Shown here piece by piece: positions 1 to 11,714 of a stretch of DNA of 64,000 nucleotides (its first letter is position 1; each line of letters opens with the position of its first letter). The notes beneath the pieces were generated by a model that made no database searches, had not been told where the DNA came from, and saw nothing but the letters and a program-made list of their open reading frames with translations. The DNA comes from Tachinus rufipes (lineage: Eukaryota; Arthropoda; Insecta; Coleoptera; Staphylinidae): positions 100,185,060-100,249,059 of the forward strand of contig OZ010741.1 of assembly GCA_963932245.1 (NCBI GenBank). Reading direction: 5' to 3'. The position numbers and the translations under genes were made by a program.

Positions 1-859
1 CAAATTTCAATTCTAGTCCTGCTTCTAAAACATCTTTAGGACATAAAAATACTACTAGTGTACCAGTATCCCCTTGTCATGTAAATATATCTATAAAAAG
101 TTGAATCAACAACTATTAATTCCGAAGACGAAATAGAATTAGTTGATGCTTTTTTAAACGTAACTATGAATTTTTCTCATTCAATTAGAAATATTTATAT
201 AAAATCTGAAAAATGTTGTTAGTCTATATTGCCAGTAAGCGCAAGTAATATGATAAGATTGAATGATTTACAAAACACCATATGCATTTTAAGTTTTAAG
301 TCTTACTACTTATCAAAAAACAATCAAATGTGTGCACATTGATTACTATCACTCTTTACAATTAACCAGATGTACGTAAAAGGAGTAAAAAGAAAACTTG
401 TCGGAGAACATTTTAAAAACGATACTACATTGAATACACATGTTCGCGAGCTTCCTATGTCTTTAATAATTATGGAAACGTAAAGTCAGATTTTGTATAT
501 AAAAAGATCAAAACAGAAGCACTTGTGACAAAAGATCGTATTAAAGACGATAAAGTTAGTGTTAATACACAGCAAAAAACAGCTTAAAATGTTGAGCATT
601 ATTACCAAGTGCAACAATTCTCTTCCAATTTTTTTTTATGCTACTAGATCAGTGATTCAAAAGCTACGTTAAAATCGAAACGTGTTCTTTATTATGCAGG
701 AGTTCTTTTGATGCCAAATCAAATATCTATCCCTATTTGGAATTTATATCTTCAAATCATGATACTGCTACAATTCGTTGTGCGCTTAAAAGTTTAAGCA
801 ATTTTCTACAATTAATTACAAATGGCCAGCTTTTTCCACGGTTACCACTGATTTCATCT
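1..859. other. AT-rich stretch, no recognised gene
   Basis: The short open stretches here are interrupted by stops in all frames. I recognise no domain. The region leads directly into the decayed Copia element, so it may be older element debris, but nothing visible proves that. Confidence 0.4.
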
Positions 860-2720
860 TTGCAATCATTAATGCATTGATGGTACCGTTTAACTCGACA
901 ACGTTAATAACATACTTGAATGTTTTATATGAACATGTATACACCTAAGATGCCAATCGATCGAATCACAACCAACGTCATAAAAACAAAGTTATTGGAA
1001 ATGGGCTGTGAAGTTGCTGCAAGCAGAGACGAGAATGCATTCTATACAAAGGGAAAAGGATGGAATAACAAACATCATGGTCAAGTTGGCAGCAGTGACA
1101 GCACTGACAGAAATGGCAGAACTAACAGAAAGGATGTCAAATGCTATTGTTGTAAACAAATCGGGCACTACAAGAATAAATGCCCATTAAATTCAAGCGA
1201 ATAACAATTTTAGCGCGGCTTTTTTGACTGGAATTTATTGTAAAAACGATTGGTATGTGGACTCCGCTGCCAGTGTACACTTACTGCAAACAAAGTACTA
1301 ATAACAATAAGAAAGCAACTTTTAAAATTAGTGAAATCACAACGGCGGACCAGACCAAATTGAAAATTTGTGGTTTAGGAGACGTCCTTTTAAAAACAGT
1401 TGATGATGGACAAGCATTTGACATAACAGTGCGGAATGTTATGTATGTGCCAGGACTAACAACGAATTTATTATCAGTGAGTGAAATGATAAGAAATGGG
1501 AACCAAGTTATGTTTGTGAACAATGGCTGTAGAATATTCGATGCATAAAACGTGTTGGTAGCGACTGCTGAATTAGTCAATGGCGTTTATAAGGTAAACT
1601 TAAAGAAACCTGATGATTGGTTACTGACAGCACACGTTACAGCAACAGGTGATGTTTGGAACAAGCGATTTGGTCACATTAACAGTGTACGTTTGAATGC
1701 AATGAAAAATAATTGATTAGTAGAAGGTTTATTATTCAATAATGTATTGGCAGAAAAATCGAATTGTATTGTTGCTGCGAAGGCATAAAACATCAGAGCA
1801 GTTAATTCAATAAAAATTATACATGCAAATATATGTGGTCCTATGGAACACAGAACCATTGGTGGATATAAGTAACTAAACTGTACAATCTTAAAGAAAG
1901 CAAAATGTTTGTTGTTTGACAGTAATCTGTATAAAAAAATTTGGGCAGAGAGTGTACTTAAAAAATAGAAGTGCAGTCACTGGTTTAGACAAGACCGCAT
2001 ACGAATTATGGTGGAAGAGGAAACCAAATGTAAGTCATTTAAGAATATTTGCTCTTGTTATGGTACACATTCCCACACATTCCCACACAAAAACAACTAA
2101 AATGGGACAAGAAGTTGCAGAAGAAGATTCGAATTGGTTACAGCAATGAAGTCAAAGGCTATAGGGTGTACGATCTAGTCACAAACTCTGTCACTACAAG
2201 CAGAGATGTAATTGTGACGGAAGACATGAAAAATCACCAAATTTCAGACGATTCTTCTGATGTTTCAGTGGGGGTTACTACCAGCAGAGAAAATTCAGCT
2301 ATTAAAGTAGACGAAGAGGACTCAAGTGCAGTGAGCGTTTGAAGGTCAGAGAGGGAAGCAAATAATACTTTTGATGATTACATTACATATACATGTGCTG
2401 TAATAACGTTTTTTCTTTAGCTAATTTTAAGACATTTGAAGAGATCCAACAGAGACCAGATGCAGACCGTTGGATAGAGGCTATTGCAGAAAAACTGAGG
2501 TCTTTTGAAGAGAATGGTGCATTGGATTTAGTGGAAGTTCCAGAAAAGTGTAGTTTAGAGGACTGCAGGTCTAAATTAAATAGTGGTAACAGTGTGCGGT
2601 ATAGGGCTAGACTTTTAGCAAAGGGGTTACCCAATTTAGACGTTACGACAGCATTTTTAAATACTAATTAAAAAAAAAAACAGGTTTACATGAAACCAGA
2701 AGGCTACCACAGTGATGACA
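860..2720 (+). pseudogene. Decayed Ty1/copia gag-pol
   Basis: Domains occur in Copia order but in shifting frames. The gag tail has a CCHC zinc knuckle (CYCCKQIGHYKNKC, about 1141-1182). The protease motif WYVDSAAS lies near 1251, where the catalytic D-S-G has become D-S-A. A gag-pre-integrase segment (WNKRFGHINSVRLNAM) lies near 1660-1705. The integrase start near 1828 reads HANICGP, where this family normally has an aspartate in place of the N. The integrase end (KTAYELWWKRKPNVSHLR) lies near 1990-2050. The start of the reverse transcriptase (YRARLLAKG, DVTTAFLN) lies near 2600-2670. Most of the integrase catalytic core and the rest of the polymerase are missing. Frameshifts and stops make it non-coding. 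No LTR was found on either side. Confidence 0.85.
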
Positions 2721-2867
2721 ACAACTAAAAAAAATGAATATCTTAGCGTCAATTGATCATATGAATGTAGAAGCAATAGAATTGCTACATAGAATATGTA
2801 TCAAATATTTAGACGTCATATTTTTAGAAGGTAATAAATTTATGTGTACAAATAGAGTCGAACACAT

Positions 2868-3935
2868 AACAGTACGTGATGCCCATTCTACCAAATATTA
2901 ACAAAATTTTGGTTCAACTTAGCAACGTAAAATATTTTACGACGTTAGATTTAGCTGCTGAACCAACAAATTGCAATGCGCTCATATCACGCTGACAAAA
3001 CAGCATTTAACACTGGTTTTGGTCATTTTCAGTATAATAGAATGCCATTTGGTTTAAAAAATAAAATTATAAAGCAGATTGATTAAAATCTTTGACCGAT
3101 TAGAGGAGAATTGTGGAACAAAATTTTGTTTATGATTAGATTCTTAAAAAATACCAAAACTGTATACTGTAGACTAATAAAAAACTCTCTGAATTTACAG
3201 AACAACAAACAACTGATTTAATCAACTTTCCTCAAAGAACTAAACAAGACATTCAGCAAACCTATAACAAAGTAAAATTATTATACAAATAAAATAATTT
3301 AAAATTGATATTCAGAATTGTATTAAAACAAGTAAAATCACAAAAATGCCAAAAGTAATATCAAGCGTAGCTTCAAAACCATTTGAATTAGTGAGTTTAG
3401 ACATTTTCACATTTCAAGACAATTTTACAAAATTTGGAAAAGCTAACTTCATACCTAAACAAGAAAGAGAAACCATTGCAAGGGAATCTGTAAATAATAT
3501 TATATGTCGACACGAAAAACTTGAAAAAGTCTTGACAGATCAAGGTACACATTTTTTAAGCAACATATTAAAGAATACTTATATTACACTGAACTTTGGC
3601 TTAATATTTTTGTTCAGATACCAAATTGACTGGAATAAGTATGTTCAAACGGTTTATGTTTACATAGAGTACTATTCCCCATTCTTTAACCAAATTTACT
3701 CCTTATTATTTATTATACACCGTTAATGCTGTTCTACCACCATCATTTATCAAACAAATAACAATTTAAAACTTAAAATGTAAAGTGTACCAATCCTTGC
3801 GCGCAATCATATAAAAAAATCAAAATTCAGTATGACAAATACGCTAAATATAAAAAGTTTGAAGTTAGCACGAAAGTTATTTTAAAAAATATGTTTCCTT
3901 AACGTAGTTTAAGTAAGAAGTTTTTATTGCCATAG
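2868..3935 (+). pseudogene. Decayed Ty3/gypsy pol: RT then integrase
   Basis: A reverse-transcriptase piece (VKYFTTLDLAA near 2928, then FGHFQYNRMPFGLK near 3020-3060 in another frame) is followed by integrase. The integrase part at 3346-3600 reads as a gypsy core with KPFELVSLDIF and the downstream VLTDQGTHFLSN, which supply the first two catalytic aspartates. The segment that should hold the catalytic glutamate is missing. The integrase tail (TKFTPYYLLY-like, about 3690-3760) and a YDKYAKYKKFEVSTKV segment (about 3833-3880) follow in shifted frames. RT and integrase are closer than in an intact element, so RNase H is deleted. It abuts the Copia remains at 2,720 with no visible boundary repeats. 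Confidence 0.8.
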
Positions 3936-4308
3936 GAGGGTCTTTTAATAATAATTAGCAAGCATTCAACTGTAAACCATACAAATTAAAGTCAGACATA
4001 AATTAATAAAAGTATATGCAAATTGGCTTAAACGTTTTCATGAATAAATTTCAATTAAATTTTAAAATGTTGTATAACAATTTTATTGTTTTATTTTTTT
4101 TACAGATTTTTTTTTGTTTGTTTGGTTTTTTTGGTTTTCCTTACTATTAAGTTTTTGGTTATGCTAAACCATACATATATACTAAAAAATATTACTTTTC
4201 TTCTGGAATTCATTACGAACGCTCATCGGAAATGAATCTTTATAATAAAAATTATAAAATTATTACATAAGTTATGCCCAGTTATACAATTTGATTTTTT
4301 GACACAAC

Positions 4309-4372
4309 GCACGCTAAACCTCCCAACCACCACACCGTGCTTTAACGTCATATATTAATTAATTGACACTTT
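4309..4372 (+). repeat. 64-bp direct repeat, copy A
   Basis: It begins GCACGCTAAACCTC and runs to ACACTTT. It matches 5198-5261 with about four mismatches and no gaps, 889 bp apart in the same orientation. Confidence 0.85.
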
Positions 4373-5197
4373 CATCAAACAATCGAACAACGGCACACAA
4401 CCAGAAGGTCTTCAAATTACAAGTATTAATTAATCCACAAGACTCGGCTTAGGCTTTGTGAGCATATTTTTTGATCAAACCGTAATGCAACCATGGATAG
4501 TTTAATGTCAATTGTAGAAAAATTACGTGATCATTAGTTTATAATCATAGGAACAATTAGAAAAAATAAACGGGAGTCGCCTCTCGAGTTTTCTAAACCC
4601 ATAGATTGACTTGAGCATACCAGCATGTTCGGTTTTTCACAAAACTGCACTCTTGTATCATACATATCACCAAAAAAAAAAAAATCTTGTTTCTAAATCA
4701 AAATGATGTAGATAAAAAACAAGCAAATTAAAAACGCCAGTGATTATTACAGAATACAATTAGACCAAAAGAGACGTTGATGTAATAAAACAAATTAACT
4801 GCAAGTTATAATTGCCCAAGAGTCTTCTTTACTATTCTGAATATTGCAAGTATTAATTAATTCACAAATTACTATGTGTTACTGCTAACAAATGTAATAC
4901 TACAACACGAAGACGCAACTATCTTAAAAATTTAGCAAATGAATTAATTTTACCGTGTTTGCGAGTAAGTAAAGCTAATCTTCCCAGAAACCTAAATTAA
5001 TTGGTTACATACACCGTAACCAGAAAATATATTCACAGCAACCAACTTGCTGACCAATCCCTTCAAAAGTACAATGCTCAACTGCAGTTTCAAATTTATA
5101 TAGAACATCAGAAAACTACTAAATTCCAATTTCTGGCTTGTTAGCTCTAAAAAACAATTGCCCAGAAACACCAAGAACTACCCCATGCTTTAGCATC

Positions 5198-5261
5198 GCA
5201 CGCTAAACCTCTCAACCGCCACACCGTGCTTTAACGTCGTATATTAATTAATTAACACTTT
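5198..5261 (+). repeat. 64-bp direct repeat, copy B
   Basis: Second copy of the repeat at 4309-4372. The similarity stops abruptly at both ends, so the pair is too short to be complete LTRs as it stands. Confidence 0.85.
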
Positions 5262-5463
5262 TGTAACGTTCAGAAATAACTTAATTTAGTTTCGATACTT
5301 AAATGTATAGATTGAATATAAAATGGTTATTATTTTAAATCGAATTGTTATTGCGCCGCGCGAATGCGTGCGCTTGATTTTAAATTTTTTAAATGCGGAA
5401 AAAAGATCATCGGTACCGAGAGGAAGAAAGTCTCTCTTTCGTGGACTGTAGAACCGTGAGGTT

Positions 5464-5540
5464 GTGGGGATAATGTAAAAGGAATAGTGTTTTGTCCTGT
5501 TATTGAGAATTATTGTTTGATACTTTTACATTATCCGCAC
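5464..5540. repeat. 18-bp inverted repeat around a 41-base spacer
   Basis: The left arm (5464-5481, GTGGGGATAATGTAAAAG) pairs with 5523-5540 with one mismatch. As RNA it would form a stem-loop. The context resembles LTR or leader DNA, but no element could be assigned. Confidence 0.7.
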
Positions 5541-6849
5541 AATGTGTTTAACGTGTAATAAATTTAATTAAAAGTGGTGTAGGGTTATATGTCTGTCTGT
5601 TTGGATTAAAATATATTCAAATAAGTGGTAATGTAAATTAAATAGTATATCAATATACATACTAAGCGTGTCGATGATATTCCCAGCTTATGCTGTTTAA
5701 AAATAACAATTTTTTAGTTAAAATGTAAAGCCAGCCAGGGTAACATTTCATTAAATAATCCCCTCTTATCTTCCCCTATCAAACGGTTGTTACTGCGGCA
5801 AGAAACGTTGATAAGGCCGAATAAAGCAGAATTTTCTTTCATACCACGTGTTTAAGATTGCACGCATTAGCCTTGATGAATGCAGTAGCCAAGATATGCA
5901 TACATCCCTATCCTAAAAGTCGACAAAGGTCCTGATGGGTATTCCAATCAATAGAGTGGCTAATTCAAAAAGAGAAAAATGCGATTCCGGCACATTATAA
6001 CCGTCAACCGTTACAAGTACGTCCTCTCCCCCTTCATGCATTTAGACGCAAGGCATGGCTAATGTAACTTAGATTTAATAATTATTACTTATGCTTTGCT
6101 TTTGCTTACTATTACGGGAATATCATTGGCAACCTATAAGTTGTTTAAGTTGTTTATCAAACAATCAAGAAATGGCCTGTGCCGTCAAATCATTTGACCG
6201 CACCATTTCACTGCGCAAAAGTTACTGATTCTTCTTTCTTTGTCCCGCTCTTTCTCTACTACGCTGCACTCTGGTTAATCCGGTCTATATTGCCGTCTTG
6301 CATCATCTAAATTTAGTGTTTGTGGTCGGCGTCTTTTAATATAAAACAAATATATTTCATATCCTTAAAATACTTGCTTTGCGTTCCTAATTGAACAACA
6401 ACCGATATGTAATGATTTAACTCAAAAGCCGACTAAGAGACGAACAAACACATACGTGTTGGCCGAGTTTACACTTAACTCATAATTAATAAAAGTATTA
6501 GAAAACAAGTGATTGTATTAATATCCTCAATCGAGGTGGTGGCAGTGACAAGAACATACTACATTTAGCTGTCGATGAAAAATAAACAATAATTTTTTGA
6601 AATGAAAACCAGTTAGATTATCACATCTGTTTGAAAGTTACAAATTTAAATTATACACACAATTTCATAAATCCGTTCCTGAAATTTGCAACAAAAATTT
6701 TTTTGAATTACAAATGCAGCTATTAAATTCAAATTTATAGATTTTTGTAGTTCCTTATATGAAAACTATTGCAACTTAATGTTGGAAAAATAAAAATATA
6801 CCTGTTGATATAATAAGTACAATCATGTACAAATTACAGCATACCGACC
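5541..6849. other. Possible LTR and leader remains
   Basis: No protein-coding segment is recognised. Part of it (about 6120-6560) looks like U3-R-U5 sequence of an LTR element. It contains a TTTAATATAAAAC stretch near 6340 and ends in AGGTGGTGGCAGTGAC near 6533, which resembles the primer-binding leaders of some insect LTR elements. Both ends are unresolved and there is no matching partner LTR in the window. Confidence 0.3.
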
Positions 6850-7290
6850 TCAAACAAAGACTGGAATAGGTGATTACCTTTTTCAGTTTCTGCAACATTC
6901 TTCTTTGGGACAATCTCCTTTTTTTAAATTATTGGCAGACACATTGAGTTTCCCTACGATTAAATTTTTAAATAATCTTGTTTTCGATTTAAGCTCTAAT
7001 TATGATTCGGAATTTTTAAAAAGGCTTAAATTGGCTAGAGAAAAAGCCATGATTTAAGCGCAGTTCAGAACGCATATACAATTTTTTTAATAAAAAAATT
7101 AAAACTAAAGTTTTTGCAGTAGAAGACAAAAGTATGTTGCATACTCCTCCTAGTCGCAAATTAGGTAAAAGTTGGTCTGGTCTGTATCGAATTTTAAATA
7201 TACGTTATATTATATGTTAATTGTACCATTAAAGAAATACAAAAAAAAAGAAGTTAATGTTCATCTAAAATTTTGAAAGTATTTTTACAA
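6850..7290 (+). pseudogene. Ty3/gypsy integrase C-terminal fragment
   Basis: In shifting frames the stretch encodes SNYDSEFLKRLKLAREKAM (about 6997-7056). It then encodes KVFAVEDKSMLHTPPSRKLG and SWSGLYRIL (about 7107-7200). These match the region after the integrase core in gypsy polyproteins, where a basic segment precedes a chromodomain-like G-x-W-x-G-P-Y motif. Stops interrupt it, and nothing upstream in the polyprotein is attached. Confidence 0.65.
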
Positions 7291-8399
7291 TTTTGAAGTT
7301 AATATGATAATCTATCAACTCTAGATGTTTTTGCATTAGAAGTACCAATTGGTTTAAAAAAACACAAAAAGATAAATAATTATTTTAAATAAAAATAATA
7401 ATTTACAATTAGAAAACACAATATTTAATAAAGAAATAACTAGAACACACAATATTTAATAAAAAAAACTAGATAACAATATTTTGCAGAGAAATAATTG
7501 TGTAGATGCTTATAATGATTTATGCTAGTTGCATTGTGTGTAATGCATGTGCTGTGATCGTTAATTGCCTTGCACTATTTATTTTAAATCAGTATATTTA
7601 CTGTCTATTAAATACTTTTATGCGTTGAAATGTGTTTTGTTTTTTGTTTCAATTTTTTTTTTTATTTGTAATGTTATGTAAATCTAAGCCAGCATATTCT
7701 GCTCAACAAGTCATTGGAAGTTTTGGCCCAAGCCTCCTTCAAGCCTTGAACAAAGTCCGCAACCTCCAACCAAGGATAAAATTCCAACTAGACACCTTAA
7801 AAACGACGCTCCTAGAAGAAAGATTCACTCTCGTGGACGGACTATAAGAAAAAGTTAAAAAAAATCAAAAAAATTCGGATGCATCTGCTATCCTATTCAG
7901 ATTTACGTAGTGCAATAAAGCATTGTAAAGTCAATAATATCAATCAAATGTTCAAATTGGCTAAAAAAGTCACTTAAATACGTCATAAAAAGCAACTGCA
8001 TCCAGGCTGATGCGGTGCAGATAAAGCTAACCGCTCTAGAATTTGCTCCCTCGATCAAGCGCATGATAAAGGATAAAAACCCTTTCCGATCCTCAACGAT
8101 CAGCTTTCCCAGAACGGAAAAAAAATTAAGTTCTGTGACCTCACTCTATACGTTAAATAAATCAAGTCGGCAGACATTGTCCAATACCACTGTTATTGGC
8201 CACACAGCATTTTCCTTTACGTAAAAACTGCAATAAGACAAAAGAGTAAAAATGTATTCGCATGGAAAAAATCGCATACTGCACAAATGTTGCTCAGCTC
8301 ATCTCAAGCTGAAAGCAAACCAAATACCTGTCACACTTTTCAGCAGCAACACTAATTTAAAGAGACATTGATATCGCACAAATTTATCTGTTATATAAA
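7291..8399 (+). other. Unidentified coding-like debris
   Basis: Two short open stretches (7632-7847, 7989-8224) have ordinary amino-acid composition but match no family I can name. They sit between two gypsy fragments, so an env-like or accessory gypsy segment is possible but unsupported. Confidence 0.3.
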
Positions 8400-8704
8400 G
8401 TGCTATGGTTTCATTATATTAATAATTATATAATATTCACAGGCTTAATAGACTAAACAAATATATTAATTATCTATGTAATTCAGGAATGTGTTTAGTC
8501 TGTTAAAAATGTGGCTCACATATGTCCCACACTTTCTCATGTACACTTATGCAAGTGCCTTACCAGAATCTTCTAAAAAATTCTTATCAATAAGTATTAA
8601 GTAAGAATAGCAGACCGCATAGCGTTTAAAACTTAAAAAAAATTAATGTAATAAAATAAATTTATTAATAAACAATAATAATTAAAAAGCACGGTTACAT
8701 AAAA
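8400..8704 (+). mobile_element. Probable gypsy LTR, 5' boundary unresolved
   Basis: This segment ends just before a gypsy-type primer site at 8705 and is followed by a gag fragment from 9062, the order expected for LTR, primer site, gag. A TATATAAAG box lies near 8392. An AATAAA-rich tail lies near 8650-8680. The start was not located and no second LTR is present, so the extent is inferred from the primer site. Confidence 0.5.
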
Positions 8705-8723
8705 TGGGCGCAGTCGATAGGAT
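8705..8723 (+). other. Gypsy-type primer-binding site
   Basis: TGGGCGCAGTCGATAGGAT resembles the TGGCGCAGTCGGTAGGAT site used by the 17.6/297 group of gypsy elements, with one inserted G and one substitution. It lies directly after the probable LTR. Confidence 0.6.
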
Positions 8724-8903
8724 CTTTTCACCAATTACAAATTCAAAATGGGCTGACCCCAGTCCTTTAGAAAAGAATTAGAACGTGTGTCCCATAAACA
8801 ATACGATCCACGAGTAGCCATAGGAAGGAACCTCAAACGGACCGGTACCCTAAACATTGAGAGCCACCCTCACTCCAGAGAACCATTGGCGTAATCAACG
8901 AAC

Positions 8904-9066
8904 AAAGTGTATTTTAGTTATTTTTCTAATTAATAAAGTGTATTTTAGTTATTATTCTATTAAACAAAGTGTATTTTAGTTATTTTTCTATTAAATAAAA
9001 AGTATTTTAGTTATTTTTCTATTAAATAAAGTGTATTTTAGTTATTTTTCTATTAAATAAAGTGTA
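8904..9066 (+). repeat. Minisatellite, 31-bp period, 5.2 copies
   Basis: Units begin at 8904, 8935, 8966, 8997, 9028 and 9059, exactly 31 bp apart. The core is AAAGTGTATTTTAGTTATTT. The few differences are substitutions. It sits in the leader between the primer site and the gag remnant and runs directly into the first codons of that remnant. Confidence 0.95.
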
Positions 9067-9640
9067 TCAATATTCAAAACCTTACTCAATCCCATCAAAA
9101 AGAAATCTTATTAAAACGATACCCAAATTACAAAAAAACAGAAAAAATAATCAACTATTTAAAAATGTTATTTACACAATTCCTCTCTTAGAAGGAAAGG
9201 AAACTCAATTAAATATATTTATTACAACAGTCGACAATATTGTATACAGATAGGTATTAAAGCAGCAGAAATTTTATCACTTAGAAACGATTTTAACACT
9301 GGGGAAGCTATAAAAACTGCAATCTTACAACATTTTTTTGGATTTGTTCAATTGATCTGTTCAATTGAACAAATTCTAGTTGAATTTAATTTAATAGTAA
9401 ATTAAAAATGATTGAAAATAATTTCCTTCGGTAAAAGAGTAAGTCCCTATATCAGACAAAAACTAAATCCCCATTTACAAAATTTTCATAAAATTCAACC
9501 TACTTATAAACCCCAACAAATTAACTGGTTTTATCCAAAAAATCAATCTCAGTTTAGACGGTATAAAACCTTTTAACCGTCTAAACTATAGTTTATACAA
9601 ACCAGAACCAATGTCAATTCAAACGACCTAAGCTTGTGAA
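9062..9640 (+). pseudogene. Ty3/gypsy gag fragment
   Basis: The open part at 9062-9253 contains IPLLEGKETQLNIFITTVDN, the usual start of gypsy gag capsid regions. The reading continues in a second frame (KAAEILSLRNDFNTGEAIK, about 9260-9320). A proline- and glutamine-rich tail (about 9430-9570) follows in another frame. With the LTR-like DNA and primer site just upstream this is the 5' part of one gypsy copy, truncated before protease. Two or more frameshifts make it non-functional. Confidence 0.7.
9551..9587. repeat. 12-bp perfect inverted repeat (hairpin)
   Basis: AGTTTAGACGGT (9551-9562) and its exact reverse complement (9576-9587) flank a 13-base spacer. It lies at the end of the gag remnant. 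Confidence 0.85.
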
Positions 9641-10049
9641 GAAAACGAAAAACATGTATGAACTCTGACGGCAGATTCGTTAACCGCGTGGAATTTTTTA
9701 TTTGACGAGCGTATACATATATGTTATGGAAACGTTTCTTATAGTTACTTTGTAACTAAATGCAACTATGTAAGAAGTGTGTGTGTGATCGCATATTCGA
9801 AGGTCTCAGAGTCTTTTGTATGCGCGTATCGCGAGTGACGTAATTATATCGAAGCTAACAAAGAATATTGCTTCGTTAACAATTTCATTTAGTATATAAG
9901 AAAATCTTTGTTACTCCAATACAAAAGTAGTTAGAGCGTAGCTGGTTTAATCAAACCACAACTACGGCCGATTAAGTTTACCGCATAAAATGTAAGGTAC
10001 TAAGTGTAATTCTACAAAATGATCATGAAGTTCAATCGACAATTACAGT
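9641..10049 (+). other. LTR-like non-coding stretch
   Basis: The base composition is higher in G+C than its surroundings, with a TATA-like AGTATATAAG at 9889-9898. A promoter-bearing LTR is plausible, but no terminal TG/CA pair or primer site could be fixed. Confidence 0.3.
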
Positions 10050-10379
10050 CTAGATAGAAAACTCTGGGTACAAAGAGTTACGAATAAAGCTGTTCTCCAG
10101 AAAATTAACAAAAACCTTAAGATTTCAAACATCATAAGACAACGTAAACTAGAATATTATAAACACGTAATGAGGCACCTGGAAAATTACGAACTGCTTC
10201 ATCTAATAATCCAGGGTAAAATAATGAGAAAATGGGGACTAAAAAATTTTAGACAATGGTTTGGAAAAACATCAGCCCAGCTTTTCCGTGCAATGGTAAA
10301 CAAGACGATCATAGACAATATGACAGCCAAACTGTCGGTCATAACACATGAAGAAAAAGAAAAAAGAGAACAAAACTAA
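10050..10379 (+). pseudogene. LINE reverse-transcriptase C-terminal fragment
   Basis: The frame starting LDRKLWVQRVTNKAVLQKIN and continuing through RQRKLEYYKHVMRHLENYEL, LHLIIQGKI and QWFGKT is the characteristic end of ORF2 in several insect LINE families, downstream of the polymerase domain (a W-x-R, RKLxYxGHxMR, GKxxxKRG pattern). It is open for about 110 codons, but the polymerase itself is absent, so this is a 5'-truncated copy. A short tail at 10,380-10,580 with AATAAA motifs may be its 3' UTR. Confidence 0.65.
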
Positions 10380-10599
10380 CTGCTGTTTCAATAACATAAA
10401 AGTGACAGACAAGAACACCAATAAAGACATATTCTTAAAGTAAAGTCAGCTGGTAAGCACTTTAACCTGCTAGACCTTAGTTTTCTTAACGGTCTTATAT
10501 CGTAACTCATAATGTACTCGTTAAGTTAAAATCATAATCTTTAGTATCTTTTGAATCTTTTATATTTTATTAATAAAAATAAAATGAGATTGGTTAGAG

Positions 10600-11700
10600 A
10601 AAGAAATACAAAGAACAAACTCAAATGCAAGATGTCGATATAGTGGAGCTAAAAATCTTTATTGGACTGCTTTTTTCTCCTTGCTACAGATGGAACAGGC
10701 AGAGATATATTCAGGTGTGTTATGGCAAAGAATCCATTCGGTGCTTTACTTTTGCATCTTCTATTTGATAAGACAGAGAAGAAAATAGTAATTACGGCAG
10801 ATAATTGGTTTACTTCTATAGAACATATTACGGGACAGAGGTCTAACTTACGTCAAAACAATAAAAAAAAATAAGAGAGTGCTTCCTAAAGAATTTTTTC
10901 TGTTGAAATCTAGAGATGTTAACCCAAGTCTTTTTGGATTTACCAATAACATCACGTTAGTGTCGTACGTACGTCCCAAAAAAGAATAAAGCAGTTGTGC
11001 TTGTTTCATCGATGGATCACACCAAATCTGTTGATGAAGAAAGCGGAAAAACTACAACAACATAAAAGAAGGGGTTGATTCTTTGATCAAAAATGTGCCA
11101 ATTATTAAACTGGAAATCGTACTAAACGTTGGCCTATAGCTTTAATTTTTAGAATGATAATAACGCATTTGTTTTTTATATAATTCTTATAAAGACAATC
11201 CAAACACTACAAGGTTTGATTTCACATATCTTTTGGCAAGGCAGTTGGTAACACTGCATATACAAAGAAGACATGAGCACTTCCATTTAACGTATGAACT
11301 TCGGGCATGTATACGCAGAGTACTAGGCATTCAAGCAACAATTCGTCAAGGAGACGTAAAACTGGCAAACAGAAACATGTGTGATCCGAAGTAAAAAAAA
11401 TCATTTTATTTATGCCAAAGCTGGTTTCTTTCCTGTGTGTTTAGATTGCACAAATTTGTCGTAACTGCAGTAATAAGTAAAAAGAAAAAAACAAGCATAC
11501 TAAAAGAAGAAACTACAAAAAGTGAAACAAGTGCAAAAGAACGCGGCAACTTTAAAAGATCAACATTCTACCCATTAAGAAGGACGGCACGGCACAGGAG
11601 GACATTTCAAAAAGGACATGAAGATGATAATGCTGCAGCGTCTATTTTTATTTTATTATTAAATTTCAAAACTTTAAAGTGTATGGATTCTAGTATTAAC
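10600..11700 (+). pseudogene. Decayed piggyBac-type transposase
   Basis: The segments follow piggyBac order. DVDIVELKIFIGLLF lies near 10625-10670. TDGTGRDIFRCVMAKN lies near 10688-10735. The catalytic VITADNWFTSIE lies near 10790-10820, where the aspartate of the DNWFTS block is retained. NNITLVSYVP lies near 10945-10975. KEGVDSFDQKC lies near 11068-11095 in a shifted frame. A segment with RRHEHFHLTYELRACIRRVL lies near 11262-11320. The cysteine-rich C-terminal end is degenerate (about 11437-11600). At least four frameshifts or stops break it. Terminal inverted repeats and TTAA duplications were not found at the edges. Confidence 0.8.
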
Positions 11701-11714
11701 TAGAAAGCAAAGTT

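Larger units (their letters stand above)
3936..5463. other. AT-rich intergenic stretch with a 64-bp direct repeat
   Basis: No coding feature is supported. The stretch contains the two copies of a 64-bp repeat listed separately and several ATTAATTAAT runs. It may be debris of a terminal-repeat element, but ends and target duplications were not found. Confidence 0.5.

Noticed and set aside
8904..9066. CRISPR-like array
   Set aside because: Units are contiguous with no unique spacers, so it is a simple minisatellite.
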